Positions 1 to 10,145 of a DNA stretch of 52,500 nt are shown here, in pieces. Origin of the DNA: Neocallimastix lanati (nom. inval.) (lineage: Eukaryota > Neocallimastigomycota > Neocallimastigomycetes > Neocallimastigales > Neocallimastigaceae); NCBI GenBank assembly GCA_016946835.1, contig JACVTC010000065.1, positions 1-52,500 of the forward strand, read 5' to 3'. Numbering within the stretch: position 1 is the first letter of the stretch; each line of letters starts with the position of its first letter. Under the pieces are notes generated by a model that was given only the letters and a program-made list of their open reading frames with translations, did not search any database and was not told the DNA's origin. Position numbers and translations under genes: made by a program.

Positions 1-96
1 AAAAGTATATTTCTAAAAAGTGTCTGTGAAAAATTTGTGTTGTATCTGTAATTGTTTAAAAATTAGTATTTTGAGAATAAATTAAATCAAAAAATT

Positions 97-366
97 ATAG
101 GAATACCTCCTATTTATAACAATTACGCAGAAGTATTCAATGAAAGAAATTGCAACATACTCCCTCCACATCGTGAATATGATTGTGAAAGTAAGATTAA
201 AGGATAATTCAAATTTATTTTATGGTCCAATATATCCTTTAACTGAGGCAGAAACGAGATGAACTAAAAAAGTATATAAAAGAAAATTTAGAAAAAAGGA
301 TTCATTAGAAAATCCAAATCACCCGCTGGTGCACCTGTATTATTTGTTAAAAAGAAAGATGGTTCA
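97..366 (+). pseudogene. frameshifted N-terminal part of element 1 reverse transcriptase
   Basis: The region just before the RT core is recognisable by its LPPHR block near 170 and, from 307 on, a block leading into VKKKDGS. It is spread over three frames. Frame 1 stops at 205, frame 2 carries the homology to a stop at 260, frame 3 to a stop at 306, then frame 1 resumes and runs into the long ORF at 367. Three small net-shift indels within about 100 bases show that this copy cannot make an intact Pol, even though the downstream 2.7 kb is open. Confidence 0.75.
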
Positions 367-3114
367 TTGAGATTATGTGTTGATTATAGAAAATTGAATG
401 AAATGACCATCCGTAATTCTTATCCTCTTCCTTTAATAAGTGAATTATTAGATAGAGTTAAAGGTGCAAAATATTTTACCAAGTTGGACTTAAAGTCTGC
501 CTACAATTTAGTAAGAATTAAAGAAGGTGATGAGTACAAGACTGCATTTCGTACTAGATATGGTCATTTTGAATATTTAGTTATGCCTTTTGGCTTAAAA
601 AATGCTCCAGCCACCTTCCAGCATTTTATAAATGATGTTCTTAGCGATTACTTAGATGATTTTGTTATTTCTTACATTGATGATATATTAATTTATTCGA
701 ATAGTTTAGAGGAACATCATGAACACGTTAAAAAGGTGCTTAAAAAATTATTAGAAAATGACTTGTACATTAAATTAGAGAAATGTGAATTCGATGTTAC
801 TGAAACCACTTTCCTTGGTTACATTTTATCAAAAGACGGCTTGAAAGTTGATCCTGAAAAGGTTAAAGCTATCCTAGATTGGCCTGTTCCTTCTAATGTA
901 AAGGAAATACAATCATTTATTGGATTATGTAATTATTATAGAATTTTTATCAAGGATTTTGCTAAGATTGCGCGGCCCTTACATAAACTTACCAGGAAAA
1001 ATGTTCCATTTCTCTGGGGTTCTGATCAACAAAAATCCTTTGATAAATTTAAAGAACTTTTTACTTCTGCTCCAATTTTAAGAAATCCTGATAGTAACAA
1101 ACCTTTCATTGTGGAAACTGATGCTTCTAATTTCGCTGTTGGAGCTATACTTTCCCAAGAATTTGATGGTCAGTTACACCCAATTGCTTTTATTTCTACC
1201 AGTCTAACCAAATCTCAACTAAATTACCCCATTTATGATAAAGAGCTTCTTGCAATTAAAGTTGTTTTGGAAGAATGGCGTCATTACCTTGAAGGTGCTC
1301 GCCATCCATTTACTATTTATACCGATCATAAAAACCTTACTTTTCCTAGGAAGCCTGAGCTACTTTCTCAACGACAAATTCGTTGGTATGAATTTCTTTC
1401 TCGTTTCGATTTTATTCTTGTGTATCGTTCTGGTAAAAAATCTGGTAAACCAGATATTTTGTCAAGAAGAAGTGATCATTTATTTGATTGTTCTCGTGAT
1501 GTTTCTTGTTGTGTTATTAATCGTAACTCATGTGACGAGTCCTTAATTAATTCTATTTTGAAATCTTTAAATAATGATGATCTTTTTATAAAAATTAAAT
1601 CATTTATTTTAAATAATAGTAATGTTAATCCACCTATTAAATTTATTGATAAGTGTAAAATTGATAAGGAAGGTTTCTTACTTTTTGATAACTTAATTTA
1701 TGTCCCTCAGAATCTTCGTACAAGAGTTCTTGAAATACACCATGACTCTGTTACTGCTGGTCATTTCGGTGTACGCAAAACATTTGATTTGATTAATCGT
1801 AACTTTTGGTGGCCTAAGTTACGTAATGATGTTAAAAAGTTTGTTAAGTCCTGTGAAACTTGCTGCAAAGCTAAAGTTCCAAGACATAAACCCTACGGTC
1901 TTTTATCTCCTTTGTCTACCCCCGACAGACCATGGTCAGACATCTCCATGGATTTTATTGTTGAATTACCGAAATCCAAAGATATGACCACTGTCATGAC
2001 TGTTGTAGATAGATTGACTAAAATGGCACATTTTATTCCTTTGCGTTGTCTTCCTACTGCTTCAATTGCTGCCGATTCTTTTATTAACCATATCTTTAGG
2101 TTACATGGCTTTCCTGATTCCATTGTTTCGGATAGAGGTACGCAATTTACTTCTGATTTTTGGAATCGTCTTTGCGAATTATTAAACATTAAGTTGTCAT
2201 TCTCCACTTCGAACCATCCGCAGACTGATGGTCAAACGGAGAGGGTGAACGGAATATTGGAACAATATCTCCGTTGTTTCATAAATGAAAAACAAAATAA
2301 TTGGGTTGACTTGTTGCCTTTTGCCGAATTTGCTTATAATAATACTCTGCAACAATCAATCAATCAATCACCATTTTTTGCAAACTATGGATTTAATCCA
2401 AAATTTAGTTTAGAAATTCCTTCTTCAGATAGTCCTCATAGAGCTGATGTTAGAGTGAAAGATATAAATGAAAATATTAAATTTTTAAAGGAAAATTTAG
2501 AGTCAGCTAAAGAAACTTATAAAAAGTATGCCGATTTCAAAAGATCATCCTCGCCAGATTTTGAAGTTGGTAAAAAAGTTTGGTTACTCAAAGGAAATAC
2601 AACTAAGAATGTAAAAAGGAAATTAGCAGACCAAATGCTTGGTCCATTTGAAATTGTGAAGAAAGTTAGTTCATTAGCCTACGAACTCAAATTACCAAGT
2701 AATATGCGTTGTCACCCTGTTTTCCATGTATCTTTACTGGAACCATTTTATGAAAATGAATTTGCTAATAGAAATAATAGGAAAAGAAAGAATATTAAGT
2801 TAACTACCGATACCATAAATAAGATTCCTGAAAGAATTATTGATATGAGGACATATAGAGGAAAAAATCGTTTCCTCATATCTTGGAAAGGCCTAGATTC
2901 TGTTGAAGATTCTTGGATCGATGAAGATCAAATTTACGATAGACAGCTAATTCAAGAGTACTTTCGTAAATCTAAAAGGAATAAACGAAATAATGTGGTT
3001 GATGATGGTGATAAAGATTTTAATGAAGAATACATTAGGCATAAATATCAACCATTTATAATTGACATTCCTTCCCGGAGATTGAACTCTATAGTTCGCA
3101 GGAGCTCAACTTAA
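367..3114 (+). CDS. pol: Ty3/gypsy Pol fragment: RT, RNase H, integrase, chromodomain
   Basis: A 915-residue open frame; the first Met is internal to RT, so this is not a true start. RT runs from residue 1 to about 210 with the catalytic YIDD at 103-106. RNase H follows (TDAS near 251, YTDHK near 318). The integrase zinc-binding region has HH at 458-459, H466, C496 and C499. The integrase core triad is D529, D589 and E625, and the last pair has the canonical D-35-E spacing. Residues about 822-868 form a chromodomain (RFLISWKG, then W and the VEDSW block), which in chromoviruses guides integration to marked chromatin. A polypurine tract and LTR follow immediately. The upstream frameshifts make it a dead copy, although this part has no stops, so decay is recent. 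Family assignment is certain; activity is unlikely. Confidence 0.93.
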   Translation: MRLCVDYRKLNEMTIRNSYPLPLISELLDRVKGAKYFTKLDLKSAYNLVRIKEGDEYKTAFRTRYGHFEYLVMPFGLKNAPATFQHFINDVLSDYLDDFVISYIDDILIYSNSLEEHHEHVKKVLKKLLENDLYIKLEKCEFDVTETTFLGYILSKDGLKVDPEKVKAILDWPVPSNVKEIQSFIGLCNYYRIFIKDFAKIARPLHKLTRKNVPFLWGSDQQKSFDKFKELFTSAPILRNPDSNKPFIVETDASNFAVGAILSQEFDGQLHPIAFISTSLTKSQLNYPIYDKELLAIKVVLEEWRHYLEGARHPFTIYTDHKNLTFPRKPELLSQRQIRWYEFLSRFDFILVYRSGKKSGKPDILSRRSDHLFDCSRDVSCCVINRNSCDESLINSILKSLNNDDLFIKIKSFILNNSNVNPPIKFIDKCKIDKEGFLLFDNLIYVPQNLRTRVLEIHHDSVTAGHFGVRKTFDLINRNFWWPKLRNDVKKFVKSCETCCKAKVPRHKPYGLLSPLSTPDRPWSDISMDFIVELPKSKDMTTVMTVVDRLTKMAHFIPLRCLPTASIAADSFINHIFRLHGFPDSIVSDRGTQFTSDFWNRLCELLNIKLSFSTSNHPQTDGQTERVNGILEQYLRCFINEKQNNWVDLLPFAEFAYNNTLQQSINQSPFFANYGFNPKFSLEIPSSDSPHRADVRVKDINENIKFLKENLESAKETYKKYADFKRSSSPDFEVGKKVWLLKGNTTKNVKRKLADQMLGPFEIVKKVSSLAYELKLPSNMRCHPVFHVSLLEPFYENEFANRNNRKRKNIKLTTDTINKIPERIIDMRTYRGKNRFLISWKGLDSVEDSWIDEDQIYDRQLIQEYFRKSKRNKRNNVVDDGDKDFNEEYIRHKYQPFIIDIPSRRLNSIVRRSST

Positions 3115-3124
3115 AGGGCGAGAA
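3113..3124 (+). promoter_or_regulatory. polypurine tract of element 1
   Basis: The run AAAGGGCGAGAA overlaps the end of the pol stop codon and directly precedes the TGTAAAG start of the LTR. This is the expected position of the plus-strand DNA primer. The C at position 7 makes it slightly imperfect. Confidence 0.65.
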
Positions 3125-4282
3125 TGTAAAGATTTAATAAAATATTTAATAAATTAATTATTACATAATTAATTAATGTAATAAAATTACATAAATTTAT
3201 GATTTACGTATATGAAAATTAATTATAAATTTATGTAAACTTTTCATAAAGGAAAAATTATTATTTAAATAATTTTGGATAATAACTTAAATCTAAATAA
3301 TTTATTTAAGTTAGTTAATTTAGTTTAGTTTATTTAAAATAGTTATTCTATTTAACTTAGTTAATTTAGTTTAGTTAGTTTAAAATACTTTAAAATTAAT
3401 TTCGGAATAGTTTTAAATAGTTAAAATTAGTTTAAATAGTTTACAAAAATAGTTTTGAATTGTAAATATATAAACATTAGTATTAATAATATTTATATAA
3501 TAAATATATAATAAATGAGTTGTTATTGAATTTAATTATTATTGTAAATAAGTTGAAAGTTTATTAAATTAATTATTGTTTAGTTTAGTTAATTATTATT
3601 TAATAAAATTATTAATAAATATTTTGTTTATAAATAAATAGTAATATATGTAAATTAGATAGAAATAATATATTATAATGTAATAATGAAAAAATATAAA
3701 TACATGTAAATTTCTATAATTAAATCGATGTATTAGTTATTGACTATATGATAGTTAATAACAAAAAGAGATTTAATTTTTTTTAATTAATAAAGATTAT
3801 TTTATTTAAAAAAAAAAAACGAATTTTTATTACGTGTTTTTTTTTTTTATTTTGGTGTTAAAATTTGTTATTTGTAATCTGTTTCTGATAGAACTCTTTA
3901 CAGAATGGTTCTTTTATTAATATTAATTTAGTTTATTAATAATTTAACCTATAAACATGTTTATTAGTATAGTTTAGTGTAGTTTTACATTTAGTTTACA
4001 TTAATAACATAAGAGATTTTAGTAATTAATTATATTTTATTGAATGATTTAATTATATTTTAACTAGTTAACAAATATTTATATTGATGATGTATTTTTA
4101 TTGATGAATGATAATAAATAAATAAAATAAATAAACTAAATATTAAAGTGTGAATATTATTATTGTGTGTATTATTCTATATAATATTAGAATATATTAT
4201 TTTGTCAATTATTCCCTACTGTTATCGTCCAAATAAAATAAAATAAATATTGATATTGATGTTTAATAAAAATATCATATCA
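3125..4282 (+). repeat. 3' LTR of element 1 (about 1158 bp)
   Basis: Starts TGTAAAG after the polypurine tract and ends ATATCATATCA before TTCT. The 5' LTR is outside the window, so the left edge rests on the TG and the purine tract. Its last 130 bases resemble 18805-18937: an interrupted ATATTAGAATATATTATTTTGTC block, an AATTCC block, a CCCAA/CCAAA block and the terminal TATCA. The two LTR ends therefore belong to related families. Confidence 0.7.
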
Positions 4283-4286
4283 TTCT

Positions 4287-5309
4287 TGATACGGGGTGTC
4301 ACTAAATACCTTGTATTTCCTATTAAATACTCTTAATAATAATAAAATAAAAACTATTATTAAATCTTATTATTAAGGTCTTTTATTAATATCAAATCTA
4401 ATTAAAAATTATTATTAAATATTTTTATTAATTTCTTTATTAATATCAAATCTAATAAAAATTATTATTAAATATTCTTATAAATTTCTTTTATTAATAT
4501 TAAATATAATAAAAATTATTATTAAATATTCTTATTAAAATCTTTTATTAATATCAAATATAATAAAAATTATTATTAAATATTCTAATAAAAATCTTTT
4601 ATTAATATTAAATATAATAAAAATTATTATTAAATATTCTTATTAAAAATTATATAATATTTAAATCATTATTAATTCTTATTTTTATATTAAGAATAAT
4701 AAAAACCTATTTCAATAAATATTTGATATAAAATACAGAATTATAAGTTTCTGTATAATATTTTCTAAACCTTTGAAATAAACTAAAAATAAATCAAAAA
4801 TCAAAAATAAATTAAATCTTTATTAAAAATAAAAATGAACTAAAATACAGAATTTCAATAATAAAAAAATGATCTAAAATACAGAAAATATCAATTCTGT
4901 ATAATTCTCTCTCTGAAAAACAATATCAAGAAGAAGCTACCGCCCGGAATGCCCTTCGTGATACAATCTCTAAATTAATTTTTTATATTTTAATTTAATA
5001 AATGTTATTTTTTTTTTAAAAAAATAATTTAAAATAATAGTTAAAAATTAAAATAAAATAGTTATAATAGTTTTTTTATAAAGAATATATTGATAATAAA
5101 TAAAATGTATTAAAATAAAAGTATAAAAAGAAGAATAAATTTCTTTCTTTTTAATACTGGGAACAAATAATTTTAATTTTAAATTTAAATAAAGAATATT
5201 TTAAAATTTAATTTTTTTTTTCTTGTTTCCAAATCTATTTTTATAGTTATGTGTTAATATTTATTTTTTTGTTTTGAATATCTTAGTGTTTCAACCCCAG
5301 CCCGTATCA
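4287..5309 (+). repeat. solo LTR (about 1023 bp) flanked by TTCT on both sides
   Basis: It begins TGATACGGGGTG and ends CAGCCCGTATCA, so the ends form a short inverted repeat (TGATACGGG/CCCGTATCA) with TG...CA termini. TTCT lies at 4283-4286 and again at 5310-5313, consistent with a 4-bp target duplication. There is no coding sequence. The terminal sequence is shared with the neighbouring LTRs, so this is probably the product of LTR-LTR recombination of a related gypsy element. A short GC-richer stretch at 4940-4965 is the only non-AT part. Confidence 0.7.
4377..4643 (+). repeat. 54-bp tandem repeat, about 5 copies, inside the solo LTR
   Basis: Units begin CTTTTATTAATATCAAAT or a close variant and end TATTAAATATTCT. 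Successive copies start near 4379, 4433, 4487, 4541 and 4595. Copies differ by a few substitutions. It is the most regular internal structure of this LTR. Confidence 0.75.
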
Positions 5310-5871
5310 TTCTTGATGTATATCCAGTAGAAATAATATAAAATAATAGAAAAATTATTTAGATGTTGTTGAAATTATAACTGAATTGAAATCTCAATTT
5401 CAGTTATTTACATTTCAATAATTAAAAATATTATTTATTTAATTATAAATAATATATATATTTAAATAATTAATAATTAATATAAATTCTTGTATAATAT
5501 TTAAAGGGTTATCTTAGGCCTAATAATCCTGAGAATATTAATAAATAAGGTTTATATTAATAATTAATTTCAATGATACATTTGACGTCACGTGTATTTT
5601 ATTTATATTATGTTTTTATATATGTTTACAACATATCTATATTAAATTCATTTATTCAAATTAATTATATAATTAAATTTATCCTTATATTTTATTATTA
5701 TTTATATTATTATTATCTTATAATTAAATATTATTATTATGAAACTTACAAAGTATAAAAGAAAGATGTAAAAATCTATCTTTTATGTTCTTTGTAAGGT
5801 TATTGTAAAATTACCTTAATAGTAATATATTATAGATATTTTATTATTAAATAAAATCAATAAATTTAAAA

Positions 5872-6313
5872 CATAGACTTGCACATATGGGTACCCATCT
5901 CCCATATGGCCATACAGTTATTAATTAACTGTAAGGTGATGAGTTATTGGCATACTGTATCAGCTTCGCCGCTCTCAATCGTCGTTACACACTGCCCGGA
6001 GATGCATTCCTAACGTTCCTACATATATCTCTAATGACCACGAGCATCAGAACGGAACCATTAACTCCTCCCTAGTGGGTGTAATCATTGGCGATTGGAA
6101 ACTTTACAATCATCAAGGTCTATGCTTCAATTCAAAGCGTAGTATCAGGGTTGGGTGAAATAATCATCTGAGGGAAAGCCTTATGGACATCACGTGTGGT
6201 CTCATGATATCCCAGGATAGAAACCTCATCCGATTATTTGGTGCCATGCCGAGGATTCGAACCCCGCCCTCTACAGTGACCTGTATCGTCCTAACCGACT
6301 GGACCAACATGGC
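5872..6313 (-). mobile_element. tRNA-derived SINE, 442 bp, with 16-bp target-site duplication
   Basis: The unit is far more GC-rich than its surroundings and is bounded by a perfect 16-bp direct repeat, ATCAATAAATTTAAAA, at 5856-5871 and 6314-6329. On the minus strand it starts at base 1 of a tRNA-like cloverleaf with pol III A box (TGGTCCAGTCGG) and B box (GGTTCGAATCC). About 365 bases of unrelated body follow, ending ATGTGCAAGTCTATG. It has no poly(A) tail and no ORF. A tRNA head, internal pol III promoter and long target duplication together define a SINE, probably mobilised by a LINE. It sits inside the nested LTR-like insertion, so it is the youngest layer. Confidence 0.92.
6239..6313 (-). 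other. tRNA-like head of the SINE (not a decoding tRNA)
   Basis: The acceptor stem has seven pairs (GCCATGT with GCATGGC, the last a G-T wobble). The D stem is GTCC/GGAC with an AGTCGGTTA loop. The T arm is CGGGG-TTCGAAT-CCTCG. The anticodon arm is a perfect 5-bp stem with only a 4-base loop (TACAG-GTCA-CTGTA), so no normal anticodon exists. ACCA directly follows the acceptor stem. Eukaryotic tRNA genes do not encode CCA, which suggests the head was copied from a mature tRNA. Confidence 0.85.
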
Positions 6314-7106
6314 ATCAATAAATTTAAAATCAAATTAATTTGATAATTCTAATTATCAAAGTTTATTATAAATAAATTTTTATTAAACTAAACATTTAAA
6401 TATTTATTATTATTATTATATATCTATATAGTATATTACTATATAGACATATCGACTTAGTGAATATTTTTATTAAAACATATTATTTTATTTAAATTTA
6501 AATTATAAATTATATCAAAATCTTAACAGATGTCAAAGTTTTAAGATAATTTGGTCTTAACGATTAGGTCAAGATGCCAAATTATAGTAATTAATTAATA
6601 ATTTAATTTTACTCTTATTTAAAACATATTGTTATTAGTAAATTTTATAATTAAATTTTTATTTAAAATATAAATTTTATTTAATTTTAATAATATTTTA
6701 TTACATTATTATTTTATATAATTATTACTATAATTTAAATTACAATAATCCTACAAAGGATTAATCAAAAGATTTAAACATGTATTTATATAAAATAATT
6801 AATTATTAAAATATTAATTATTAATATGAATATGTAATAGTATTAATATAAGTTTGATATTGATAATATAAAGTAAGATAGTAATATAAATATTTAATAT
6901 AAATAAAATATAAGAATATAATATGTAGAAATTAATTTAATATGACAATCACGTGTTTACATTATTTAATATATATTAATTTCAATATGTAAATAATATT
7001 TAGTAATTAGTTGGCCTAGACTAATTCCTAAATATTTTAATAAAGTTAATTTAATAATAATTATTATATTATTATTTTTTAATATTGAAATTCAAATAAC
7101 TGAATT

Positions 7107-7157
7107 ATTGAAATTGAAATTGAAATTGAAATTGAAATTGAAATTGAAATTGAAATT
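7107..7157 (+). repeat. hexanucleotide microsatellite (TTGAAA)n
   Basis: About eight copies of a 6-bp ATTGAA-type unit near the right end of the nested insertion. It is absent from the two LTRs of element 2. Confidence 0.8.
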
Positions 7158-7739
7158 CAGTTATTATCTTAACATTAGAAAAATTATTAATATAAATATT
7201 TATTAAAAATTAATTTTATATAATGAATCTTAAAATATATTATTAAAGATAATTTATTATTATTAATAATTATTAAAATATTAAATTAAATAATAATATT
7301 AAAAATATTAAAAGAATTGTTGATTATATAGTAAAATTAGTTATATTAATTATAACGGAGATTGAATGTTTAATTAAATTGATGTTAATATTAAAATAAT
7401 TTTTAAATAATGTTAAACAATATGAATTAATAGTTATAAGTAAAAAGTTATGAATATTTATATTTATTAATTAATTTTAGTGTTTCGATAAATAAAATTT
7501 ATAAAATTAGTAAAAATATAATTATGAAAATAATTTATAAATAAATATTTTCTTTTTTTTAATGAATAATAATAAAACATGTATTTTTTTTTATGATAAA
7601 ATATAATAAATAAAATAATAAAAGATAAATAAATAAAAAGTAAATATAATTATTGTAATATAATATTCTTGGAGTAATTCCCTTTTGCACAAACGCCCAA
7701 CTAACATATACGGTATTTAATAAAATATCGTATCAAAAA

Positions 7740-7757
7740 TGGTGGAGAATCCGGGCG
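7740..7757 (+). promoter_or_regulatory. primer binding site of element 2
   Basis: TGGTGGAGAATCCGGGCG starts four bases after the 5' LTR ends in TATCA. TGG is the complement of the tRNA CCA end, and the sequence is GC-rich for this region. The implied tRNA 3' end (ATTCTCC acceptor strand, A, CCA) was not matched to a specific tRNA from memory. Confidence 0.75.
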
Positions 7758-7884
7758 TGCAAACCAAGAATATTATGAAATTTATATTTATATTGATATT
7801 TACTTTTTAAAAATAAAGACAATTAAATAATTAATATTAAATTAAAATTAAATAATTAATTTTTTTTATAATAGTAATAAAAAA

Positions 7885-7926
<42 letters not shown>

Positions 7927-8225
7927 GTAAAATTATTATGATTATTATTAAATAATAATTAAAGGTAACTGGGAGTTCGAACTAGAATAAAAACGAATAA
8001 GTCTTTAATTATTATTAGTATAGTTAATTTTTTTTATTATCATCTTTATTAGTAATTAAAGACAACTGGGAATTCGGACCAGTATAAAAACGAATAAACC
8101 TTTAATTAAGAAATGATATTATAATAAAAAGTAGTAATAGTTTAGTATAAAAATTAACATTAAATAATATTTTATTAATAGTATATGTGATAATATTTAG
8201 AACAAAAAAAAATAATAGATAATAT

Positions 8226-8510
8226 TTTAATAATAATAATAAATAATATTTTAGTGATAGTAAATTAAGTAATAATTAATAATAATAAATAATATTTTAT
8301 TTTTAGTAATAGTGAATTAAGTAATAATTAATAATAATAAATAATATTTTAGTAATAGTGAATTAAGTAATAATTAATAATAATAAATAATATTTTAGTA
8401 ATAGTGAATTAATAATTAATAATAATAAATAATATTTTAGTAATAGTGAATTAATAATTAATAATAATAAATAATATTTTAGTAATAGTAATATTTTAGT
8501 AATAGTGTAT
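8226..8510 (+). repeat. 40-52 bp minisatellite in element 2 leader
   Basis: About six units of the form TAATAGTGAATTAAG... ending AATATTTTAG. The full unit is 46 bp, later units are about 6 bp shorter and one is longer, so copies differ by small internal deletions. Confidence 0.75.
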
Positions 8511-8519
8511 AAAATAAGA

Positions 8520-8521
<2 letters not shown>

Positions 8522-8575
<54 letters not shown>
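8522..8575 (+). repeat. (AAT)n microsatellite
   Basis: About 17 AAT units in a row just upstream of gag. Confidence 0.9.
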
Positions 8576-8578
<3 letters not shown>

Positions 8579-8644
8579 TAATATTATTATACGCGTAAAA
8601 GTATATAAGAATATAATTTCAAATTAAAACAATAATTAGATAAA

Positions 8645-9952
8645 ATGGCGGACGCTTCGAAAATTAGAAGAGACTTACCATACTTAGCAAATTATGGTAA
8701 GGACATAGATTCTTGGATAGAAGATTTCAAAAATGTTATGGAAATTTACAACATTGAGGAACCAAACAGAATTTTTATTTGGGTAAAGAACGCAGTAGAG
8801 GCTGACATAAAAAACCTTTTAAAATCTTTATGTACTACAAGAAATAATGTTAAAAGGTTTCCTTCATATAAAGAAATCCAGAGAGCCATTGAAGATTATT
8901 TAGAAATTACTCAAAATGATAAGTGTTCAATTTTAAAGGCCTTAAAAATAAAAAGAAATGAAACAATTAAAGGATTTAATTATAATTATTTAACTCTTTA
9001 TCATCGACTTGACTTGGAATATAAAAAATTAATATGTGTCGATGATTATTTAAATGCTATACATGATAGGGTATATGTACATTCTCAAGTAATTTTGGCC
9101 AACTGTAAAACATTAACAGAAGCGTTCGAAGTAGCAGAACGTGCAGAAAAAGCTGAAGTACGAACTATAACAAACAAAAATTCTCAGAATGTTATGGTAT
9201 ATCAAAACAACATAAATAAAAATAATAACAATTTATTAAATCATCCAATTTATAGGAGCTTAAGAGAACATGGAAATAATTTAGATAATTCATGGCAAGC
9301 GTCATCATATGTTATGGGTTATATAAATGAAAACTCCACCAATAATAGAATGTTTACACCAGGTAGATATAGTAACAATAAAAATAAAAGTTTTAATAAT
9401 AATAATAATTATTATCATGGAGTAGGACAAATTCAACAAAATAATACTTATGATACAAGAAGATTCTATAATAACTACGAACCAAAAGCTAGAAAATCAG
9501 TTATGTGTTACTCATGTAAACAAGTAGGACATAAAGCTTATGAATGTCCTAATAATAAAAATAATGGTAGTAATAGAAATAATAATCTTTATAATATGAA
9601 TAATAATGATATGGGTAATAATTATAATAATAATTTTGATTATAATAATAATAGTAATAAATATAACAATTATTATAATAATAGTAATAAAAATGGCTAC
9701 AATAATTCTTTTAATGGTGGTAATTATTACTTTAATAAAAATAATAAATTTACTGGAAATAATATTGCTAATAGAAATAATAATAATTTTAATGAGAATA
9801 ATATTCCCACTGGAAATAATAATTTTAATAGAAATTCTAATGGAATAAATCAGGATATTAATACTACTAGTTCAAATATTAATAGTAATTTCAAAGCTAA
9901 TGTAAATAATAATAATAATAATAATGGAGATAGCTTTAATAATTTAAACTAA
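8645..9952 (+). CDS. gag: Gag of Ty3/gypsy element 2
   Basis: 435 residues, ATG in an AAAATGG context. Residues 1 to about 175 are the ordered capsid region, in the retrotransposon Gag style, with no catalytic motifs. A CCHC zinc knuckle follows at C288, C291, H296 and C301 (C-x2-C-x4-H-x4-C), the RNA-binding nucleocapsid signature. Residues after about 305 are almost entirely asparagine with a few other polar residues, from AAT-repeat expansion. The stop TAA at 9950 directly follows a TTTAAAC heptamer, and the pol frame overlaps the last codons. Gag should therefore be the main product and Gag-Pol a minor -1 frameshift product. Confidence 0.9.
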   Translation: MADASKIRRDLPYLANYGKDIDSWIEDFKNVMEIYNIEEPNRIFIWVKNAVEADIKNLLKSLCTTRNNVKRFPSYKEIQRAIEDYLEITQNDKCSILKALKIKRNETIKGFNYNYLTLYHRLDLEYKKLICVDDYLNAIHDRVYVHSQVILANCKTLTEAFEVAERAEKAEVRTITNKNSQNVMVYQNNINKNNNNLLNHPIYRSLREHGNNLDNSWQASSYVMGYINENSTNNRMFTPGRYSNNKNKSFNNNNNYYHGVGQIQQNNTYDTRRFYNNYEPKARKSVMCYSCKQVGHKAYECPNNKNNGSNRNNNLYNMNNNDMGNNYNNNFDYNNNSNKYNNYYNNSNKNGYNNSFNGGNYYFNKNNKFTGNNIANRNNNNFNENNIPTGNNNFNRNSNGINQDINTTSSNINSNFKANVNNNNNNNGDSFNNLN

Positions 9953-9978
9953 ATAATGGGAGAAGGATAACTCCCGTT
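9943..9978 (+). promoter_or_regulatory. -1 ribosomal frameshift signal between gag and pol
   Basis: TTTAAAC at 9943-9949 is read T-TTA-AAC in the gag frame, exactly the X-XXY-YYZ register for -1 slippage. It is followed at once by the gag TAA stop. The -1 frame is the pol frame, which opens at 9943 just after a run of stops and stays open to 14325. An 8-bp hairpin starts five bases downstream (AATGGGAG 9955-9962 with CTCCCGTT 9971-9978, one T-G wobble, 8-base loop). It is one of the few GC-rich stems in the region. Confidence 0.85.
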
Positions 9979-10071
9979 AACCAAACCAAACTTCAAACTT
10001 ATAATAAAAATAATAGTATTAATGAAGAATATGTAAATTTAACATACTCTCCCAAGTTAAATAATAATACT

Positions 10072-10114
10072 ATGAAAATAAAAAATAATTATAATAATAC
10101 TAATGATAATAATT

Positions 10115-10145
<31 letters not shown>

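Larger units (their letters stand above)
1..4282 (+). mobile_element. Ty3/gypsy chromovirus remnant (element 1), 5' end outside window
   Basis: The element runs from inside pol at the window edge to the end of its 3' LTR. Order seen: disrupted RT N-terminus, RT, RNase H, integrase, chromodomain, polypurine tract, LTR ending TATCA. RT-RNaseH-IN order plus a C-terminal chromodomain defines the chromovirus branch of Ty3/gypsy. Gag and protease are not in the window. The tetranucleotide TTCT follows the LTR (4283-4286) and is probably one copy of its target-site duplication. The other copy would lie left of the window. Confidence 0.9.
5364..7174. mobile_element. nested LTR-like insertion in the 5' LTR (1811 bp including a SINE)
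   Basis: Begins TGTTG and ends TAACA, with 5-bp target duplications TTAGA on both sides, and is absent from the matching site of the 3' LTR. Without the SINE and its duplication it is about 1353 bp and has no coding sequence, so it is most likely a solo LTR. Both ends carry related inverted sequence (TAACTGAATT/AATTCAGTTA with TTTCAATT tracts), so a non-autonomous terminal-inverted-repeat element is an alternative. The host LTR shows directly that it arrived after element 2. Confidence 0.85.
5314..7735 (+). repeat. 5' LTR of element 2, interrupted by a nested insertion
   Basis: The left part (5314-5363) and right part (7180-7735) together match the 3' LTR at 15628-16233. It starts TGATGTATATCC and ends AATATCGTATCA. 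The break carries a duplicated TTAGA (5359-5363 and 7175-7179), and the 3' LTR has the single-copy empty site. Confidence 0.92.
7758..8644 (+). other. untranslated leader of element 2, built of repeats
   Basis: No ORF. It holds a 35-base A-run (about 7888-7922), a diverged direct repeat of about 60 bp (around 7960-8015 and 8055-8110; shared core AAAAACGAATAA) and a minisatellite at 8226-8510. An AAT microsatellite at 8522-8575 ends about 70 bp before the gag ATG. Confidence 0.75.

Noticed and set aside
6239-6313. functional tRNA gene
   Set aside because: The anticodon loop has only four bases and CCA is encoded. It is the head of a SINE with a target duplication.
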